Shown: positions 18,730 to 28,665 of the stretch, in pieces
Numbering within the stretch: position 1 is the stretch's first letter
How the letters are laid out: each line of letters begins with the position of its first letter
Assembly: GCF_040207125.1 (NCBI RefSeq)
Contig: NZ_CP157940.1
Location: 3,720,001 to 3,784,000, forward strand
DNA: 64,000 nt
Direction: 5' to 3'
From: Lacrimispora sp. BS-2
Lineage (GTDB): Bacteria > Bacillota > Clostridia > Lachnospirales > Lachnospiraceae
Notes under the pieces: generated by a model
The model's input: only the letters and a program-made list of their open reading frames with translations
The model's database searches: none
Told to the model about the DNA's origin: nothing
Translations under genes and position numbers: made by a program

Positions 18730-19440
18730 TTATTTGCGATTTTTCCCGCATTTGTATATGGATGACTTGCCCATAATAAAGAGGCAGATGGCCCAAATAA
18801 GCAGGATGGAGAAAAGGTAGATAAAACCGATGAGAAAGACCGTATCCCGAAAGAAGCCTTCCGGTACGATGTTAATGAGCATATCGGTGGACGGATCCAG
18901 CATCCACAAGTCATTTTTAAAGAATATATGGTGGAACATAATAAAATATCTGGTAAAATCTGTGGAAATAATGAGGGCTGTGGCAGCAGACAGGAAAAAG
19001 AAAATCCCGGTGCCCGCGCACACGGCCCGGGGGAAGGTCCTTTTGAAATTGGTTTTTAATAAAAGGAGAACAATAAGGCATAAGGCCATGACCATGAGGC
19101 AGCCTGTCCGTATGGACAGGGCGCCTAAGAACAATCCGCGGACATCCTCCATATGGGCGATTTCACGGGCATTAAAAAATTCCCGCTCCACGCCTCCCAT
19201 GGTGGTTTCTATGTGAAGATTGTCCCTCTTCCCCCGCAGATAAGACATCATCTCACCGGTAACGTCAAGGAGATCCTCCATTGTCATGGAGACTGCCTGG
19301 GTCACATTATATTTGGTATACTCTTTTTCGAAGTATCCTGGAGTCCAGTATATAGCGGCCTCCACAGAGGTGAATAAAAGCATGATCATAAGGCAGATGG
19401 AAAATATGATTCCGGCAGTATATTGAAGCAAACGGTTCAT
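18730..19440 (-). CDS. TIGR01906-family integral membrane protein
   Basis: A 236-aa membrane protein. The start (MNRLLQYTAGII) follows AAGGAGG by 6 nt. Hydrophobic segments lie at about residues 7-28, 100-125, 132-155 and 205-230. Between the first and second there is an extracytoplasmic part containing YTKYNV and FNAREIAHMEDVRGLF, which is characteristic of the TIGR01906 family of Firmicutes. Function is unknown. It follows the TRIC-like gene by 20 nt and is probably in the same transcript. Confidence 0.82.
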   Translation of the reverse strand: MNRLLQYTAGIIFSICLMIMLLFTSVEAAIYWTPGYFEKEYTKYNVTQAVSMTMEDLLDVTGEMMSYLRGKRDNLHIETTMGGVEREFFNAREIAHMEDVRGLFLGALSIRTGCLMVMALCLIVLLLLKTNFKRTFPRAVCAGTGIFFFLSAATALIISTDFTRYFIMFHHIFFKNDLWMLDPSTDMLINIVPEGFFRDTVFLIGFIYLFSILLIWAICLFIMGKSSIYKCGKNRK

Positions 19441-19460
19441 GGGATTCCTCCTTGAGGGAA

Positions 19461-20111
19461 TTAATGTTTTGTTGCGGTAGGTAAGTTCCAGCAAAAGCGG
19501 GTCGCCAGAAGGCGGATCAAAACCACAGAGCATGCGCCCGCCAGCATGGCGATATTGTCATCAATACAGTTCATAAGCCAGGCGTAAAGGATGGCGCCTG
19601 CAATGGAAGCACAGGCATAAATATGCTTTCTAAGGACATATGGGGTTTGTCCGGCCATGATGTCCCGCAGAATGCCGCCGCCGACTCCGGTGATGACGCC
19701 TAAAAAGATGATGAGAAAATGGTAGTCCCCATAGCCGGAAAGCACTGCCGTATCGATTCCGACTACGGTAAAAGCACCAAGTCCGATGGCATCAAATATG
19801 TTCATAACTTTTTCATAGGTTTCCAGGGATCGTCCATCCAGTATTTTCTGGTTCAGTCTTACGATGATAAATAAGAGCATAACCGTTATAAAGGCCAGTA
19901 ATACATAAATGGGGTCTTTAAAAAGGGCAGGAGGTACATTTCCTATGATAATATCCCTTAACATGCCGCCTCCCACGGCGGTGGTAACACCCAAAACAAT
20001 GACTCCAAGAAGATCCAGCCGTTTTTTTATGGCAACCATGGCTCCGGAAGAGGCAAAGGCTATGGTACCGACAGCTTCTATAAAGAAAAACAGGGAAAAT
20101 TCTATTTTCAT
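19461..20111 (-). CDS. Trimeric intracellular cation (TRIC) channel family protein, UPF0126
   Basis: A 216-aa membrane protein with seven predicted hydrophobic segments in two homologous halves. Each half carries the family hallmark glycine/arginine motif: VGGGMLRDIIIG near residue 60 and VGGGILRDIMAG near residue 145. The start (MKIEFSLFFFIEAVGT) has GGAGG 6 nt upstream. Bacterial members conduct monovalent cations such as K+ in structural studies; the physiological role is not settled. Proximity to a KdpDE-like pair about 3 kb away is suggestive but not proof of a potassium link. Confidence 0.9.
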   Translation of the reverse strand: MKIEFSLFFFIEAVGTIAFASSGAMVAIKKRLDLLGVIVLGVTTAVGGGMLRDIIIGNVPPALFKDPIYVLLAFITVMLLFIIVRLNQKILDGRSLETYEKVMNIFDAIGLGAFTVVGIDTAVLSGYGDYHFLIIFLGVITGVGGGILRDIMAGQTPYVLRKHIYACASIAGAILYAWLMNCIDDNIAMLAGACSVVLIRLLATRFCWNLPTATKH

Positions 20112-20230
20112 GGAAAACCTCCGATACATTCCTCTAAGGGAAATTAAGGCAAGTATAAGATTTGGAGAGAAATTTGTCAATATATGTCGTTGCCATAAAT
20201 ACAGGGCTTAAGGCAATGTATAAATATTAC

Positions 20231-20259
20231 TTGATTTTTTAAATAAAATTATATATTAT
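20231..20259 (+). promoter_or_regulatory. Promoter of the citrate synthase gene
   Basis: TTGATT (20231-20236) and TATTAT (20254-20259) are separated by 17 bp in a very AT-rich gap. The leader to the ATG would be about 120 nt and contains a small GGCTT/AAGCC hairpin near 20320. Confidence 0.55.
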
Positions 20260-20387
20260 ATTGAAAAGTTCAAAAATGAACGTTTGAACGATTTTGCAGT
20301 AAAAGAAAGGGGTTGACGCAGGCTTAGAAAGCCCAATGGGAAGAATACAGTGGAACTAGATGACCTGATTTCAGAAAGAGGTGTTGC

Positions 20388-21746
20388 ATGATGAACCAGA
20401 AAGATTTTATGAAAAATGTGGAAGAATGGTCTGATATTTGTTTGAATGACGAAAAAATTGACTTGGAAGCCTACGACAGGTTTGAGGTAAAGCGGGGGCT
20501 TAGGGATAAAAGCGGCAACGGTGTTGTGGCAGGTTTGACCAAGGTATCAAAGATCTTATCAAACAAAATCGTAGATGGGGAAAAGGTCCCATGTGAAGGC
20601 CAGCTGTTTTACCGGGGATATAATATTCATAATCTGGTAGACGGCGTTGTAAGGGAGGGGCGTTTTGGTTTTGAGGAAATTGCCTATCTTCTTCTTTTTG
20701 GAGATCTGCCAGACAATAGCCAGCTGGAACGCTTTACTAAGACCCTGGGCTACAGCCGGACTCTGCCTACCAATTTTGTCAGAGATGTGGTCATGAAGGC
20801 TCCAAGCCGCGATATGATGTCCTGTCTTGCCAGAAGCATTCTCACTCTGGCCTCTTATGATGAAAAGGCCGGTGACATATCTGTTCCCAATGTGCTCCGT
20901 CAGAGCCTGATGTTAATCAGCGTCATGCCGATGCTGGCAGTTTATGGATATCATGCATTTAACCACTATGAGAGAGGGGACAGCATGTATATCCACAGGC
21001 CGGATGAAAAGCTGTCTACGGCAGAAAATATCTTAAGGCTTTTAAGGCCCGATATGAAGTATTCCAAGGTGGAAGCCCATGTACTTGACTTGGCCCTGAT
21101 CCTTCATATGGAGCATGGAGGAGGAAACAACTCCACCTTTACGACCCATGTGGTCACTTCCTCAGGCACGGACACATACAGCGTGGTCGCGGCTGCACTT
21201 GCCTCTTTAAAGGGACCGAAGCATGGCGGAGCCAACATTAAGGTTGTGGAAATGATGGAGGATCTGCGGAAAGAAGTCCATAACTTAAAGGATGAGGAGG
21301 AAGTGGAGAAGTACTTAAGAAAGCTTCTTCATAAGGAAGCATTTGACCGGAAAGGGCTTATTTACGGTATGGGACATGCGGTTTATTCCAAATCCGATCC
21401 CCGTGCAGAAGTATTTAAAGGCTTTGTTAAACAACTGTCAGAGGAAAAGGGGCGCTTAGATGATTTTAACCTCTATTCCATGATTGAGCGCCTGGCTCCC
21501 CAGGTAATTGCAGATGAAAGAAAGATCTATAAGGGCGTAAGCGCGAATGTGGACTTTTACAGCGGTTTTGTGTACAGCATGCTGGACATTCCCAATGAAT
21601 TGTTCACTCCCATCTTTGCCATTGCAAGGATTGTGGGATGGAGTGCCCACCGGATCGAAGAGCTTATCAACATGGATAAGATCATCCGTCCGGCCTACAT
21701 CAGTGTGATGCAGGAAGAGGAATATAAGCCTCTTGGAGATCGTTAA
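20388..21746 (+). CDS. gltA: Citrate synthase (citrate/2-methylcitrate synthase family)
   Basis: A 452-aa enzyme condensing acetyl-CoA (or propionyl-CoA) with oxaloacetate. Active-site motifs are present: LILHMEHGGGNNST (first catalytic His region, about residues 236-249), KGPKHGGAN (about 275-283, second His) and GMGHAVYSKSDPRAE (about 327-341, the third motif whose His and nearby Arg bind oxaloacetate). The N-terminal 50 residues are longer than in many citrate synthases, as usual for the clostridial subgroup. Two adjacent ATGs (20388, 20391) follow GAGGTG; either is possible. It is followed by a LUD gene but no other TCA-cycle gene is present. Confidence 0.93.
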   Translation: MMNQKDFMKNVEEWSDICLNDEKIDLEAYDRFEVKRGLRDKSGNGVVAGLTKVSKILSNKIVDGEKVPCEGQLFYRGYNIHNLVDGVVREGRFGFEEIAYLLLFGDLPDNSQLERFTKTLGYSRTLPTNFVRDVVMKAPSRDMMSCLARSILTLASYDEKAGDISVPNVLRQSLMLISVMPMLAVYGYHAFNHYERGDSMYIHRPDEKLSTAENILRLLRPDMKYSKVEAHVLDLALILHMEHGGGNNSTFTTHVVTSSGTDTYSVVAAALASLKGPKHGGANIKVVEMMEDLRKEVHNLKDEEEVEKYLRKLLHKEAFDRKGLIYGMGHAVYSKSDPRAEVFKGFVKQLSEEKGRLDDFNLYSMIERLAPQVIADERKIYKGVSANVDFYSGFVYSMLDIPNELFTPIFAIARIVGWSAHRIEELINMDKIIRPAYISVMQEEEYKPLGDR

Positions 21747-21862
21747 GAGAACGGATGATGGTTAAAATACAGGCTGTACTGCAGTAGTTTGCGTTGCGGT
21801 ATAGTCTGTTTCATTTTCTTTATGGCTTTTCAGCCTTATGTTTAACTTGGGAGGAAAAATCT

Positions 21863-22501
21863 ATGGATTTTTATTCACAAAAAAACGGGAAGGACATTCC
21901 CTTATTGATAAAACATCTTCAGCGGAATAATATGGCAGGTTATCTGGTTCAGGATAAAAATGAACTTCTGAAGCTTTTGAGGAGGCTCATTGCGGATGGG
22001 ACGACCGTAGGCTGCGGAGATTCGGTCACCCTTGAACAGACTGGAGTGTTTGAGGATTTAAGGAATCGGGATGTGGACTTTCTGGATAAGTTTGACCCTT
22101 CCCTTGCCAGGGAAGAAAAACGGAAGATATACTTAAGGAATTTTTCGGCAGACACATTTATCACCGGAACCAACGCAATTACCATGGACGGGAGGCTCTT
22201 TAATATTGACGGCAATGGGAGCCGGGTGGCCCCCATGCTGTATGGTCCGGAACAGGTCATCGTGGTCGCAGGGGCCAACAAGATAACAAAAGATGTGGAG
22301 GCAGCCATAAAAAGAACCAGGCAGATCGCAGCTCCTTTAGATGCAAAGCGGCTTAACAAGTCAACTCCCTGTACCTCCCTTGGCCGCTGTATTGATTGCG
22401 GACACAGGGAAAGGATATGCAATGATTTTGTCCTGATTGCAGGCCAGTTTGTGAAGGACAGGATTAAGGTAATTATAGTAGACGAAGAACTGGGGTATTA
22501 A
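21863..22501 (+). CDS. LUD-domain protein (lactate utilisation, DUF162)
   Basis: A 212-aa protein of the LutC/YkgG-like LUD family. The start ATG at 21863 follows GGGAGG by 8 nt; the longer upstream frame lacks a ribosome site. The family pattern is seen in TTVGCGDSVTLEQTGV, ITGTNAITMDGRLFNIDGNG and VIVVAGANKIT. A short Cys cluster near residues 175-190 (CTSLGRCIDCGHRERIC) is typical for the clostridial single-gene version. Stand-alone LUD proteins lack the LutA and LutB partners, and their substrate is undetermined. Confidence 0.9.
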   Translation: MDFYSQKNGKDIPLLIKHLQRNNMAGYLVQDKNELLKLLRRLIADGTTVGCGDSVTLEQTGVFEDLRNRDVDFLDKFDPSLAREEKRKIYLRNFSADTFITGTNAITMDGRLFNIDGNGSRVAPMLYGPEQVIVVAGANKITKDVEAAIKRTRQIAAPLDAKRLNKSTPCTSLGRCIDCGHRERICNDFVLIAGQFVKDRIKVIIVDEELGY

Positions 22502-22519
22502 AATATAATACAAATGAGG

Positions 22520-22564
22520 AAGAGGCACTGCAGACTTTGGAACCTGCAGGGGTCTTTGCCTCTT
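22520..22564 (+). terminator. Terminator after the LUD gene
   Basis: AAGAGGCA-CTGCAG (22520-22533) pairs with CTGCAG (22544-22549) and TGCCTCTT (22557-22564), an interrupted stem. A second small hairpin (AAAGGG/CCCTTT) follows at about 22568-22587 before a T-rich stretch. Confidence 0.6.
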
Positions 22565-22659
22565 ACAAAAGGGCAGGTTTCCCTTTGTTTAACAAATAGC
22601 CCTTTAAATATCCGAAATATCCTTTGTCAGCTTCTTCACCTTATCAAACTGGTAATGCC

Positions 22660-23445
22660 TTACTTTGCATCTATGACTTCCTTTGCCATGCCAATTAAAT
22701 CATCACAGCTCAAATCATCAAAGGAACTGAGAGAATATTCCATACCGTTTTCACTCCAGCTTACATAACGGTATACCTTACGCTCTTCTTTGTCGGTTCC
22801 GTAGCTGATCATCAGTTTGCCTTCTTCCTCCAGCTTTGAATCCTCTGCAGATGGATTTGCATCTGGCGGTAAAAACAGATAGTTATCTTCGTAGGCTTTT
22901 AAAGTGATATCCTGATAAACGTCCTGGTTTTTCACAGCAGAAGATCCTTGAGGAATCATGGCCTGATATTCATGGATGTCAAGTGCTACACGATTATTTT
23001 TTCCATAGCCTATATAGAGTTCCGGAAAGGAGAACAATGAATTCTGGTTCTCATCCCTTCCTTCTATCTTTGTAATAGAGCCTTCGTTAAAGGAAAGTCC
23101 ATTTGAAAAGGCATCCACTAACTTTGGAGCGGTTCCCATCTGGCTTTCCGCTAATTGGATCAGCTCAGCTTTTGAATGGACCATTTCGTCCCGGGAAGTG
23201 GAGCTAAACAAGCCTGTAATTTTACCGCCTGCTATTGCCGTAACCGTTCCCATTACCGTTATTGTGCACACTGCGGCTAAAGCTGCCACCATTCTCTTTT
23301 TATTAAATTTCATAATTCCACTCCTCATTTCTATTTTTTTATGAATTTCTCTCAGACAACGATTCTCTGCCTGCGCATCCGGCGTTACCTGATCCAGCCC
23401 GGTCTTTATGATTTGTTTTAATCGGTCATCCCTGAAGTTATCCAT
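22660..23445 (-). CDS. Anti-sigma factor-like membrane protein
   Basis: A 261-aa protein with a cytoplasmic N-terminal helix region (RDDRLKQIIKTGLDQV), one membrane segment at about residues 48-68 (MVAALAAVCTITVMGTVTAIA) and an extracytoplasmic domain. The C-terminus (YVSWSENGMEYSLSSF, then DDLIGMAKEVI) looks like a DUF4367-type sensor tail. Its start overlaps the end of the sigma-factor gene by 8 nt, the usual arrangement of an ECF sigma factor and its membrane regulator. I infer that it holds the sigma factor inactive until an envelope signal arrives; the signal is unknown. Confidence 0.75.
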   Translation of the reverse strand: MDNFRDDRLKQIIKTGLDQVTPDAQAENRCLREIHKKIEMRSGIMKFNKKRMVAALAAVCTITVMGTVTAIAGGKITGLFSSTSRDEMVHSKAELIQLAESQMGTAPKLVDAFSNGLSFNEGSITKIEGRDENQNSLFSFPELYIGYGKNNRVALDIHEYQAMIPQGSSAVKNQDVYQDITLKAYEDNYLFLPPDANPSAEDSKLEEEGKLMISYGTDKEERKVYRYVSWSENGMEYSLSSFDDLSCDDLIGMAKEVIDAK

Positions 23446-24052
23446 GGCAAAAACCCCTTTCCATTTCTGTTTTTCCAGTGCCGTCAGCTTTCAATAAATC
23501 CTTCAGCAGTTTTCTTGCCTTATGCAGACGGGATTTTACCGTCCCTTCCATGGCTCCTGTAATATGAGCGATCTCTCTTGTGCTCAATTCATTATAATAA
23601 TACAGAAGAATCACAGTACGGTATTTTATGTCCAGATGGCTGAGTGCTGCCTGGACTTCTTTTGCTGTCTCTGCCTCTAAAACAGATTCCAGTGGTTCGT
23701 CCGCTTTCTTGTCTTCCCGAATGTGCTCCCCACTCTTTTTTTCCTCCTCATTTTCTAAAATACCTTCATAGGAGATCTCAGCTCTTCCTTTTTTCTTTCG
23801 TTCAAGCCGCCAGGCTGTTCTGACCAGAATCTGATACAGCCACGGCTCAAAGCGATCCGCCTGTTTCAGTTTTGATTTGTAAAGATAGCATTTAACAAAT
23901 GTTTCCTGTAAAATGTCTTCACTGTCACTATGGTTGCCGGTAATAAAATACGCCATACGGTATAGCTTTCCAGAATAGGAACGGTATAGTTTGTCAAATG
24001 CTGCTTCGCTGCCATTTATCATGCTTTCTACCAAAGCCCCTTTTTCTTCCAT
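23438..24052 (-). CDS. ECF-type RNA polymerase sigma factor
   Basis: A 204-aa group-4 sigma factor. Region 2 (FDKLYRSYSGKLYRMAYF, then DSEDILQETFVKCY) binds core polymerase and the -10 element; region 4 (ALSHLDIKYRTVILLYYYNEL, HTH STREIAHITGAMEGTVKSRL) binds -35. Between the two lies a longer acidic/basic linker than average (about residues 90-130). The start MEEKGALVES is used because AGG and upstream purines precede it, while the longer frame has none. It heads a two-gene transcript with the anti-sigma-like protein. An autoregulated promoter is expected upstream but I did not identify one. Confidence 0.93.
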   Translation of the reverse strand: MEEKGALVESMINGSEAAFDKLYRSYSGKLYRMAYFITGNHSDSEDILQETFVKCYLYKSKLKQADRFEPWLYQILVRTAWRLERKKKGRAEISYEGILENEEEKKSGEHIREDKKADEPLESVLEAETAKEVQAALSHLDIKYRTVILLYYYNELSTREIAHITGAMEGTVKSRLHKARKLLKDLLKADGTGKTEMERGFCHG

Positions 24053-24156
24053 TATAACCTGTTTCCTTTCCTTTTTTAGATGCATCTGATAATAAGAGTC
24101 ACCAAAGTATTATTTGGTTCATGTTTTACAGCTTTTATTTTAAAAACATGAAAACA

Positions 24157-24206
24157 AAGGATCGGAGACGGGAAACTGACTGCTGTCGTTCCCGTCTCCG
24201 ATCCTT
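24157..24206. terminator. Hairpin terminator with 18-bp perfect stem
   Basis: Arms 24157-24174 and 24189-24206 are fully complementary. It lies between the divergently oriented ends of the V-ATPase operon (minus, stop at 24238) and the start of the sigma gene (minus, upstream end 24052), so it should end the V-ATPase transcript. A second small hairpin GGCATCTG/CAGATGCC sits at about 24219-24237, touching the V-ATPase D stop codon. Confidence 0.8.
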
Positions 24207-24237
24207 ATGGCTTAACAGGCATCTGCTTCAGATGCCG

Positions 24238-24858
24238 CTAAATTTTACTTTTATTCCTCTTAATCACCTTAAGCCTGGTGAACTCTTCCCTGTCCTTTTC
24301 TTCCAGTGAATTGGTGATGTTCCTAGTAAGCGTCTCATACCTGGGAATCGTAATATTCTTTAAGGCGTTGGCCCGTTTCTGGGTCCTTTTAATGCTGTTT
24401 GCCAGACGATAGGCAGAGTTCTCAACCATGGAAAGCTTTACTGTCAGCTTTTTCACCTTTTCAAACTGGTAACGGGCCTCATCTAAGGATTCCCTGGTGT
24501 TGTAATAGGCATAAGTCAGGTTTAAAGGCATTTCATCATGCTCTACCAGGGGAATCTCCGTTCCCATGATGCTTCTGGTCTTGATGCGCACCGAATTGTC
24601 CACAGGGACTGCCATGGCAATGTCCTGCACATAGTTGATCCCCAGCTCAATGTTGGCCTTTTGCAGGGCCTTGTAAGCAGAAGTGAAGGTGACATCAATT
24701 TCCGACTGAATGCCTTTTGCTTCATCGATGAGGCTCATCAGCTCCTTGATGAGGATGTTCCGTTTTTTATCCATCAGTTCATAGCCCTGTCTGGCTAAAG
24801 CCAGAGAGCTTTTCGCAAGGATTAAATTCCCCTTGGTGGGAAATGTATTGGGATTCAT
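24238..24858 (-). CDS. ntpD: V/A-type ATP synthase subunit D (central stalk)
   Basis: A 206-aa helical protein forming the central rotor shaft of the V1/A1 sector. The N-terminal motif PTKGNLILAKSSLALARQGY is diagnostic for subunit D, and the C-terminal helix ends in a highly basic stretch (RLKVIKRNKSKI). Last gene of the nine-gene operon, 11 nt after subunit B. Length is normal for the family (about 200-220). Confidence 0.96.
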   Translation of the reverse strand: MNPNTFPTKGNLILAKSSLALARQGYELMDKKRNILIKELMSLIDEAKGIQSEIDVTFTSAYKALQKANIELGINYVQDIAMAVPVDNSVRIKTRSIMGTEIPLVEHDEMPLNLTYAYYNTRESLDEARYQFEKVKKLTVKLSMVENSAYRLANSIKRTQKRANALKNITIPRYETLTRNITNSLEEKDREEFTRLKVIKRNKSKI

Positions 24859-24869
24859 GAATATCCCTC

Positions 24870-26273
24870 CTATTCTGACCAGCCTTCAAGGGTGGTTGGC
24901 TTGTAATACTGGTCTAAGACCTTGGTGTCGATACGGTCCAGTTCAGCTCTTGGGAGAAGCCCTAAAAGCTCCCAGCCGATAGTCAGGGTTTCAATGATGT
25001 TCCGGTTGGCATGATTTCCCTGCCCAACAAAACGGTTTTCAAATTCCTTGCCAAACACCAGGTATTTTTTATCAATGGGGGATAGTTCATCTTCCCCGAT
25101 GACCGATGCCAGAGCTCTGGCGTCTCCTACCTTGGCGTAACAGGAGAAAAGCTGGTTTGCCAGGCCTTGATGGTCGGCCCTTGTAAAGCCTTCTCCAATG
25201 CCATCCTTCATCAGACGGCTTAAGGAAGGAAGAACGTTGATAGGAGGATAGACCGACTGGCCGTGCAAGCTGCGGTCCAGAACGATCTGCCCTTCCGTGA
25301 TGTATCCCGTAAGGTCCGGGATGGGATGGGTGATGTCGTCGTTTGGCATGGTCAGGATTGGGATCTGGGTCACAGAACCATGCCGGTCCTTTACAATGCC
25401 GGCCCGCTCATAAAGAGAGGCAAGCTCACTGTATAAATAGCCGGGATAACCCTTTCTGGAAGGAATCTCGCCCTTTGATGAAGAAACCTCACGGAGAGCC
25501 TCCGCATAGGCCGTCATATCGGTCAAAATGACCAGTATGTGCATTCCTTTTTCAAAAGCCAGGTATTCTGCCAGTGTCAGCGCCACCTTTGGCGTGATCA
25601 GACGTTCCACAACAGGATCGTTCGCCAGGTTGATGAACATGGCCACGTGGTCGGAAACTCCGCTTTCCTCAAAGGTACGGCGGAAGAAGTCAGCCACATC
25701 GTATTTCACGCCCATGGCGGCAAATACAACGGCAAATTTTTCACTGGACAGAGCGTCATCTCCTAAGGAGGCCTGCTTTACGATCTGGGCTGCCAGTTCG
25801 TCATGGGGAAGGCCGTTTCCGGAGAAAATGGGAAGCTTCTGGCCCCGGATCAGGGTCATCAGCCCGTCGATGGCTGAAATTCCCGTGCGGATATAATCTC
25901 TTGGGTATTCCCTGGTAACAGGATTTAAGGGTTTTCCGTTAATGTCCAGACGGATTTGGGAGTTGATGTCTCCAAGACCGTCAATGGGCTCTCCGATTCC
26001 GTTAAAGGTACGTCCCAGCATGTCTTCGGACACGGCAAGTTCCATAGGGTGTCCGGTGAGGCGGGTGTGAACATTTCTTAAGGCCAGCCCATCGGTTCCT
26101 TCAAACACCTGGATGATCGCCTTATCCTCGTAAACCTCAATGATACGCCCCAGCTTTTTTGTCTTTTTTTCTACGGTCATTTCCACGATTTCGTCGAAAG
26201 CAGCATTCTGGACGCCTTCTAAAACGACCAGGGGACCGTTGATTGCACTTAGTCCTAAATATTCAATAGCCAT
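24870..26273 (-). CDS. ntpB: V/A-type ATP synthase subunit B (non-catalytic)
   Basis: A 467-aa regulatory nucleotide-binding subunit alternating with subunit A in the A3B3 head. Sequence begins with the beta-barrel [20 protein letters not shown] and includes [27 protein letters not shown], where the glycine-rich loop lacks a canonical P-loop Lys-Thr, as expected for subunit B. The arginine-containing stretch [16 protein letters not shown] is present. GGAGG lies upstream of the ATG. Gap of 14 nt to subunit A. Confidence 0.97.
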   Translation of the reverse strand: MAIEYLGLSAINGPLVVLEGVQNAAFDEIVEMTVEKKTKKLGRIIEVYEDKAIIQVFEGTDGLALRNVHTRLTGHPMELAVSEDMLGRTFNGIGEPIDGLGDINSQIRLDINGKPLNPVTREYPRDYIRTGISAIDGLMTLIRGQKLPIFSGNGLPHDELAAQIVKQASLGDDALSSEKFAVVFAAMGVKYDVADFFRRTFEESGVSDHVAMFINLANDPVVERLITPKVALTLAEYLAFEKGMHILVILTDMTAYAEALREVSSSKGEIPSRKGYPGYLYSELASLYERAGIVKDRHGSVTQIPILTMPNDDITHPIPDLTGYITEGQIVLDRSLHGQSVYPPINVLPSLSRLMKDGIGEGFTRADHQGLANQLFSCYAKVGDARALASVIGEDELSPIDKKYLVFGKEFENRFVGQGNHANRNIIETLTIGWELLGLLPRAELDRIDTKVLDQYYKPTTLEGWSE

Positions 26274-26287
26274 AGTCTGCCTCCTCC

Positions 26288-28054
26288 CTATGCGTTGCGT
26301 TCGATGACGGAATCATAGAAGGCATCTACCTGCTTTTTGTAGTCATCAAACATATCAAGTCTGTCGTTAGGTACATCATATTTAATGGAAATGATCTTAT
26401 CAAAGATCGGATCCTCCTTTAATACGGACATAGGCATTCCCATGGAAACCAGGGAACGTGCTTTCTTGTATAAATAAAGGATTAAATCCATCATCTTAAA
26501 CTGTTTTTCCATAGGAACGCAGGTATCTTCCTTATGGAATGCGTTCTGCTGTAAAAACCCGATCCGGATCACCTTGGAGATCTCCAGTATGAGTTTCTGG
26601 TCATCAGGAAGCATGTCTCCGCCGATCAGCTTTACGATCTCCATCAGGCTGCTTTCCTGGGTCAGCAGAAAGACCAGCCGGTTTCTGTAGTCCACAAATT
26701 TTTTATCTACATTTTCCACGTACCAGGGAGCTAAATCGGTCAGGTACTCAGAATAGCTGCTGAGCCAGTGGATGGCCGGGAAATGGCGTTCGTTTGCCAG
26801 GTTCCGGTCCAGGCCCCAGAAGCAGCGGACAAACCGCTTGGTGTTCTGGGTTACCGGCTCGGAGAAGTCGCCTCCCTGAGGGGATACGGCTCCAATGATG
26901 GTGACTGAGCCTTCCGTACCGTTCATGTTCTGCATCATTCCGGCCCTTTCATAGAAGGCCGATAAGCGGGAAGCCAGATAAGCCGGGAAACCTTCCTCTG
27001 CAGGCATCTCTTCCAGACGTCCGGATAATTCCCTTAAGGCCTCGGCCCAGCGGGAGGTGGAATCCGCCATGATCGCCACATGATATCCCATATCCCGGTA
27101 ATATTCCGCCAGAGTAAGGCCGGAGTAGAGGCTGGCTTCACGGGCGGCTACGGGCATGTTGGAGGTATTGGCAATCAGTGTGGTCCGGTCCATAAGGGGA
27201 TTTCCGGAACGGGGGTCAACCAGCTCTGAAAACTCCTCAAGCACCTGGGTCATCTCGTTGCCTCGCTCCCCGCAGCCGATATAAATGATAATATCCGCAT
27301 CAGACCACTTGGCGATCTGGTGCTGGGTCATGGTTTTTCCTGTTCCAAAGCCGCCGGGGATACAGGCAGTTCCTCCCTTTGCAAGAGGAAACAGGGTATC
27401 AATGATACGCTGCCCGGTGATAAGAGGCTTCCCGGCCGGGTACCTCTTTAAAATAGGCCTTGGCATGCGGATGGGCCATTTCTGGGTCATAGTGATTTTC
27501 TTTTCTGACCCGTCTAAAAGCTGAAGGGTCAGCAGGGGATCGGATATGGTATAGGAACCATCCTGGGCCACGTCAAGGACATAGCCTTCCATATCAGGAG
27601 GTATCATAACTTTATGGACAATGGCAGGGGTTTCAGGAACCTCGGCAATGATGGTCCCTGGCAACAGATGATCTCCCTTTTTAACTGTTATGTGAGTCTT
27701 CCAGAGCTTTGAACCATCAAGAGAGTCCACATGAACGCCCCGGTCAATGTATGCTCCTCCGGTCTTTGCAATCTCGCTTAAAGGGCGCTCGATTCCGTCA
27801 AAGATGTTGTTTAAAATGCCTGGAGCCAGTGTGACGGATACGGGGAAGCCGGTGGAGGTGACCGTTTCTCCCGGTTTTAGGCCGCTGGTTTCCTCGTATA
27901 CCTGGACAATGGTGCGGCGGTCTGTAAGGCCGATGACCTCGCCGACTAAGTGGTCCTTGCCCACATGGACCATTTCATTCATTCGGAATCCGGAATCGCC
28001 CTTTAAATAAATGACAGGGCCGTTGATGCCGGAAATGGTGCCTGTATTAGTCAT
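26288..28054 (-). CDS. ntpA: V/A-type ATP synthase subunit A (catalytic)
   Basis: A 588-aa catalytic subunit. Walker A is [13 protein letters not shown] (about residue 230), the catalytic Glu follows in GCGERGNEM, and Walker B is in [15 protein letters not shown]. The bulge region of about 90 residues that distinguishes A from F-type beta is present between residues about 110 and 200. Start ATG overlaps the stop of subunit E by 8 nt. Complete and of the expected size. Confidence 0.97.
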   Translation of the reverse strand: MTNTGTISGINGPVIYLKGDSGFRMNEMVHVGKDHLVGEVIGLTDRRTIVQVYEETSGLKPGETVTSTGFPVSVTLAPGILNNIFDGIERPLSEIAKTGGAYIDRGVHVDSLDGSKLWKTHITVKKGDHLLPGTIIAEVPETPAIVHKVMIPPDMEGYVLDVAQDGSYTISDPLLTLQLLDGSEKKITMTQKWPIRMPRPILKRYPAGKPLITGQRIIDTLFPLAKGGTACIPGGFGTGKTMTQHQIAKWSDADIIIYIGCGERGNEMTQVLEEFSELVDPRSGNPLMDRTTLIANTSNMPVAAREASLYSGLTLAEYYRDMGYHVAIMADSTSRWAEALRELSGRLEEMPAEEGFPAYLASRLSAFYERAGMMQNMNGTEGSVTIIGAVSPQGGDFSEPVTQNTKRFVRCFWGLDRNLANERHFPAIHWLSSYSEYLTDLAPWYVENVDKKFVDYRNRLVFLLTQESSLMEIVKLIGGDMLPDDQKLILEISKVIRIGFLQQNAFHKEDTCVPMEKQFKMMDLILYLYKKARSLVSMGMPMSVLKEDPIFDKIISIKYDVPNDRLDMFDDYKKQVDAFYDSVIERNA

Positions 28055-28646
28055 TGACCGTACCTCCCGTCAGATCATTTATGTCAAAGCGGAAGTCGCG
28101 CTTTGCCTCCGCCAGCTTGGTTTGAAATGAATTATCGATTAATATATGCCTGGAAGGGATGACTGCCCGGGTTCCTCCCAGAAAGGAGTATTCGCTCACC
28201 TGAATATCAGAGCCGCCTGAAATCGACAGTTCATTGATCTTTTCTTCATCTGCAGGATCGATGTAAATGGTTATGAATTCTTTTCCTGCCAGGGCCTTTG
28301 CTTCCTGTATCTGTTTTTTCAAAAGCTTTGTATATTCCGGGGATTCCATGAATGTGGCCAGTTTATCCCGAAGCTCCGAAAACAGCTTATCTTTCAGCTC
28401 ATCCTGTTTTTTTCCAAAGACCCGCTTCATACCGATCTGTTCCAGGGAAAGCTTTTTGTTAATTTCCCGTTCGATCTGTTCGCTTTCTAAATCCACCTGA
28501 TGTGCGGCCCTTCGCTTTGCATCCACCTGATGCTCTGAAAAGGTCTGCTCCAAGGCAGCTGTATATTCATCAAGCATCTTTGCACTGCGGGTTCTGGCAT
28601 CTTCCATACAAAATTCCAGGAAATGCTGTAATTTTTCCTCAGTCAT
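28047..28646 (-). CDS. ntpE: V/A-type ATP synthase subunit E (peripheral stalk)
   Basis: A 199-aa protein with a long charged N-terminal helix (coiled coil, residues about 1-95) and a globular C-terminal part (ITIYIDPADEEKIN, then VIPSRHILIDNSFQTKL) typical of subunit E. I start it at the ATG 28646 (MTEEKLQHF); GAGG lies 11 nt upstream, and in-frame TTG or GTG codons a few residues earlier are possible. It pairs with the G/H-type subunit at the operon head to make the stator stalk. Confidence 0.92.
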   Translation of the reverse strand: MTEEKLQHFLEFCMEDARTRSAKMLDEYTAALEQTFSEHQVDAKRRAAHQVDLESEQIEREINKKLSLEQIGMKRVFGKKQDELKDKLFSELRDKLATFMESPEYTKLLKKQIQEAKALAGKEFITIYIDPADEEKINELSISGGSDIQVSEYSFLGGTRAVIPSRHILIDNSFQTKLAEAKRDFRFDINDLTGGTVND

Positions 28647-28665
28647 CAAGATGACCACCTCTTTC

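Noticed and set aside
20311..20340. Second promoter TTGACG before citrate synthase
   Set aside because: No acceptable -10 hexamer at 16-18 bp distance.
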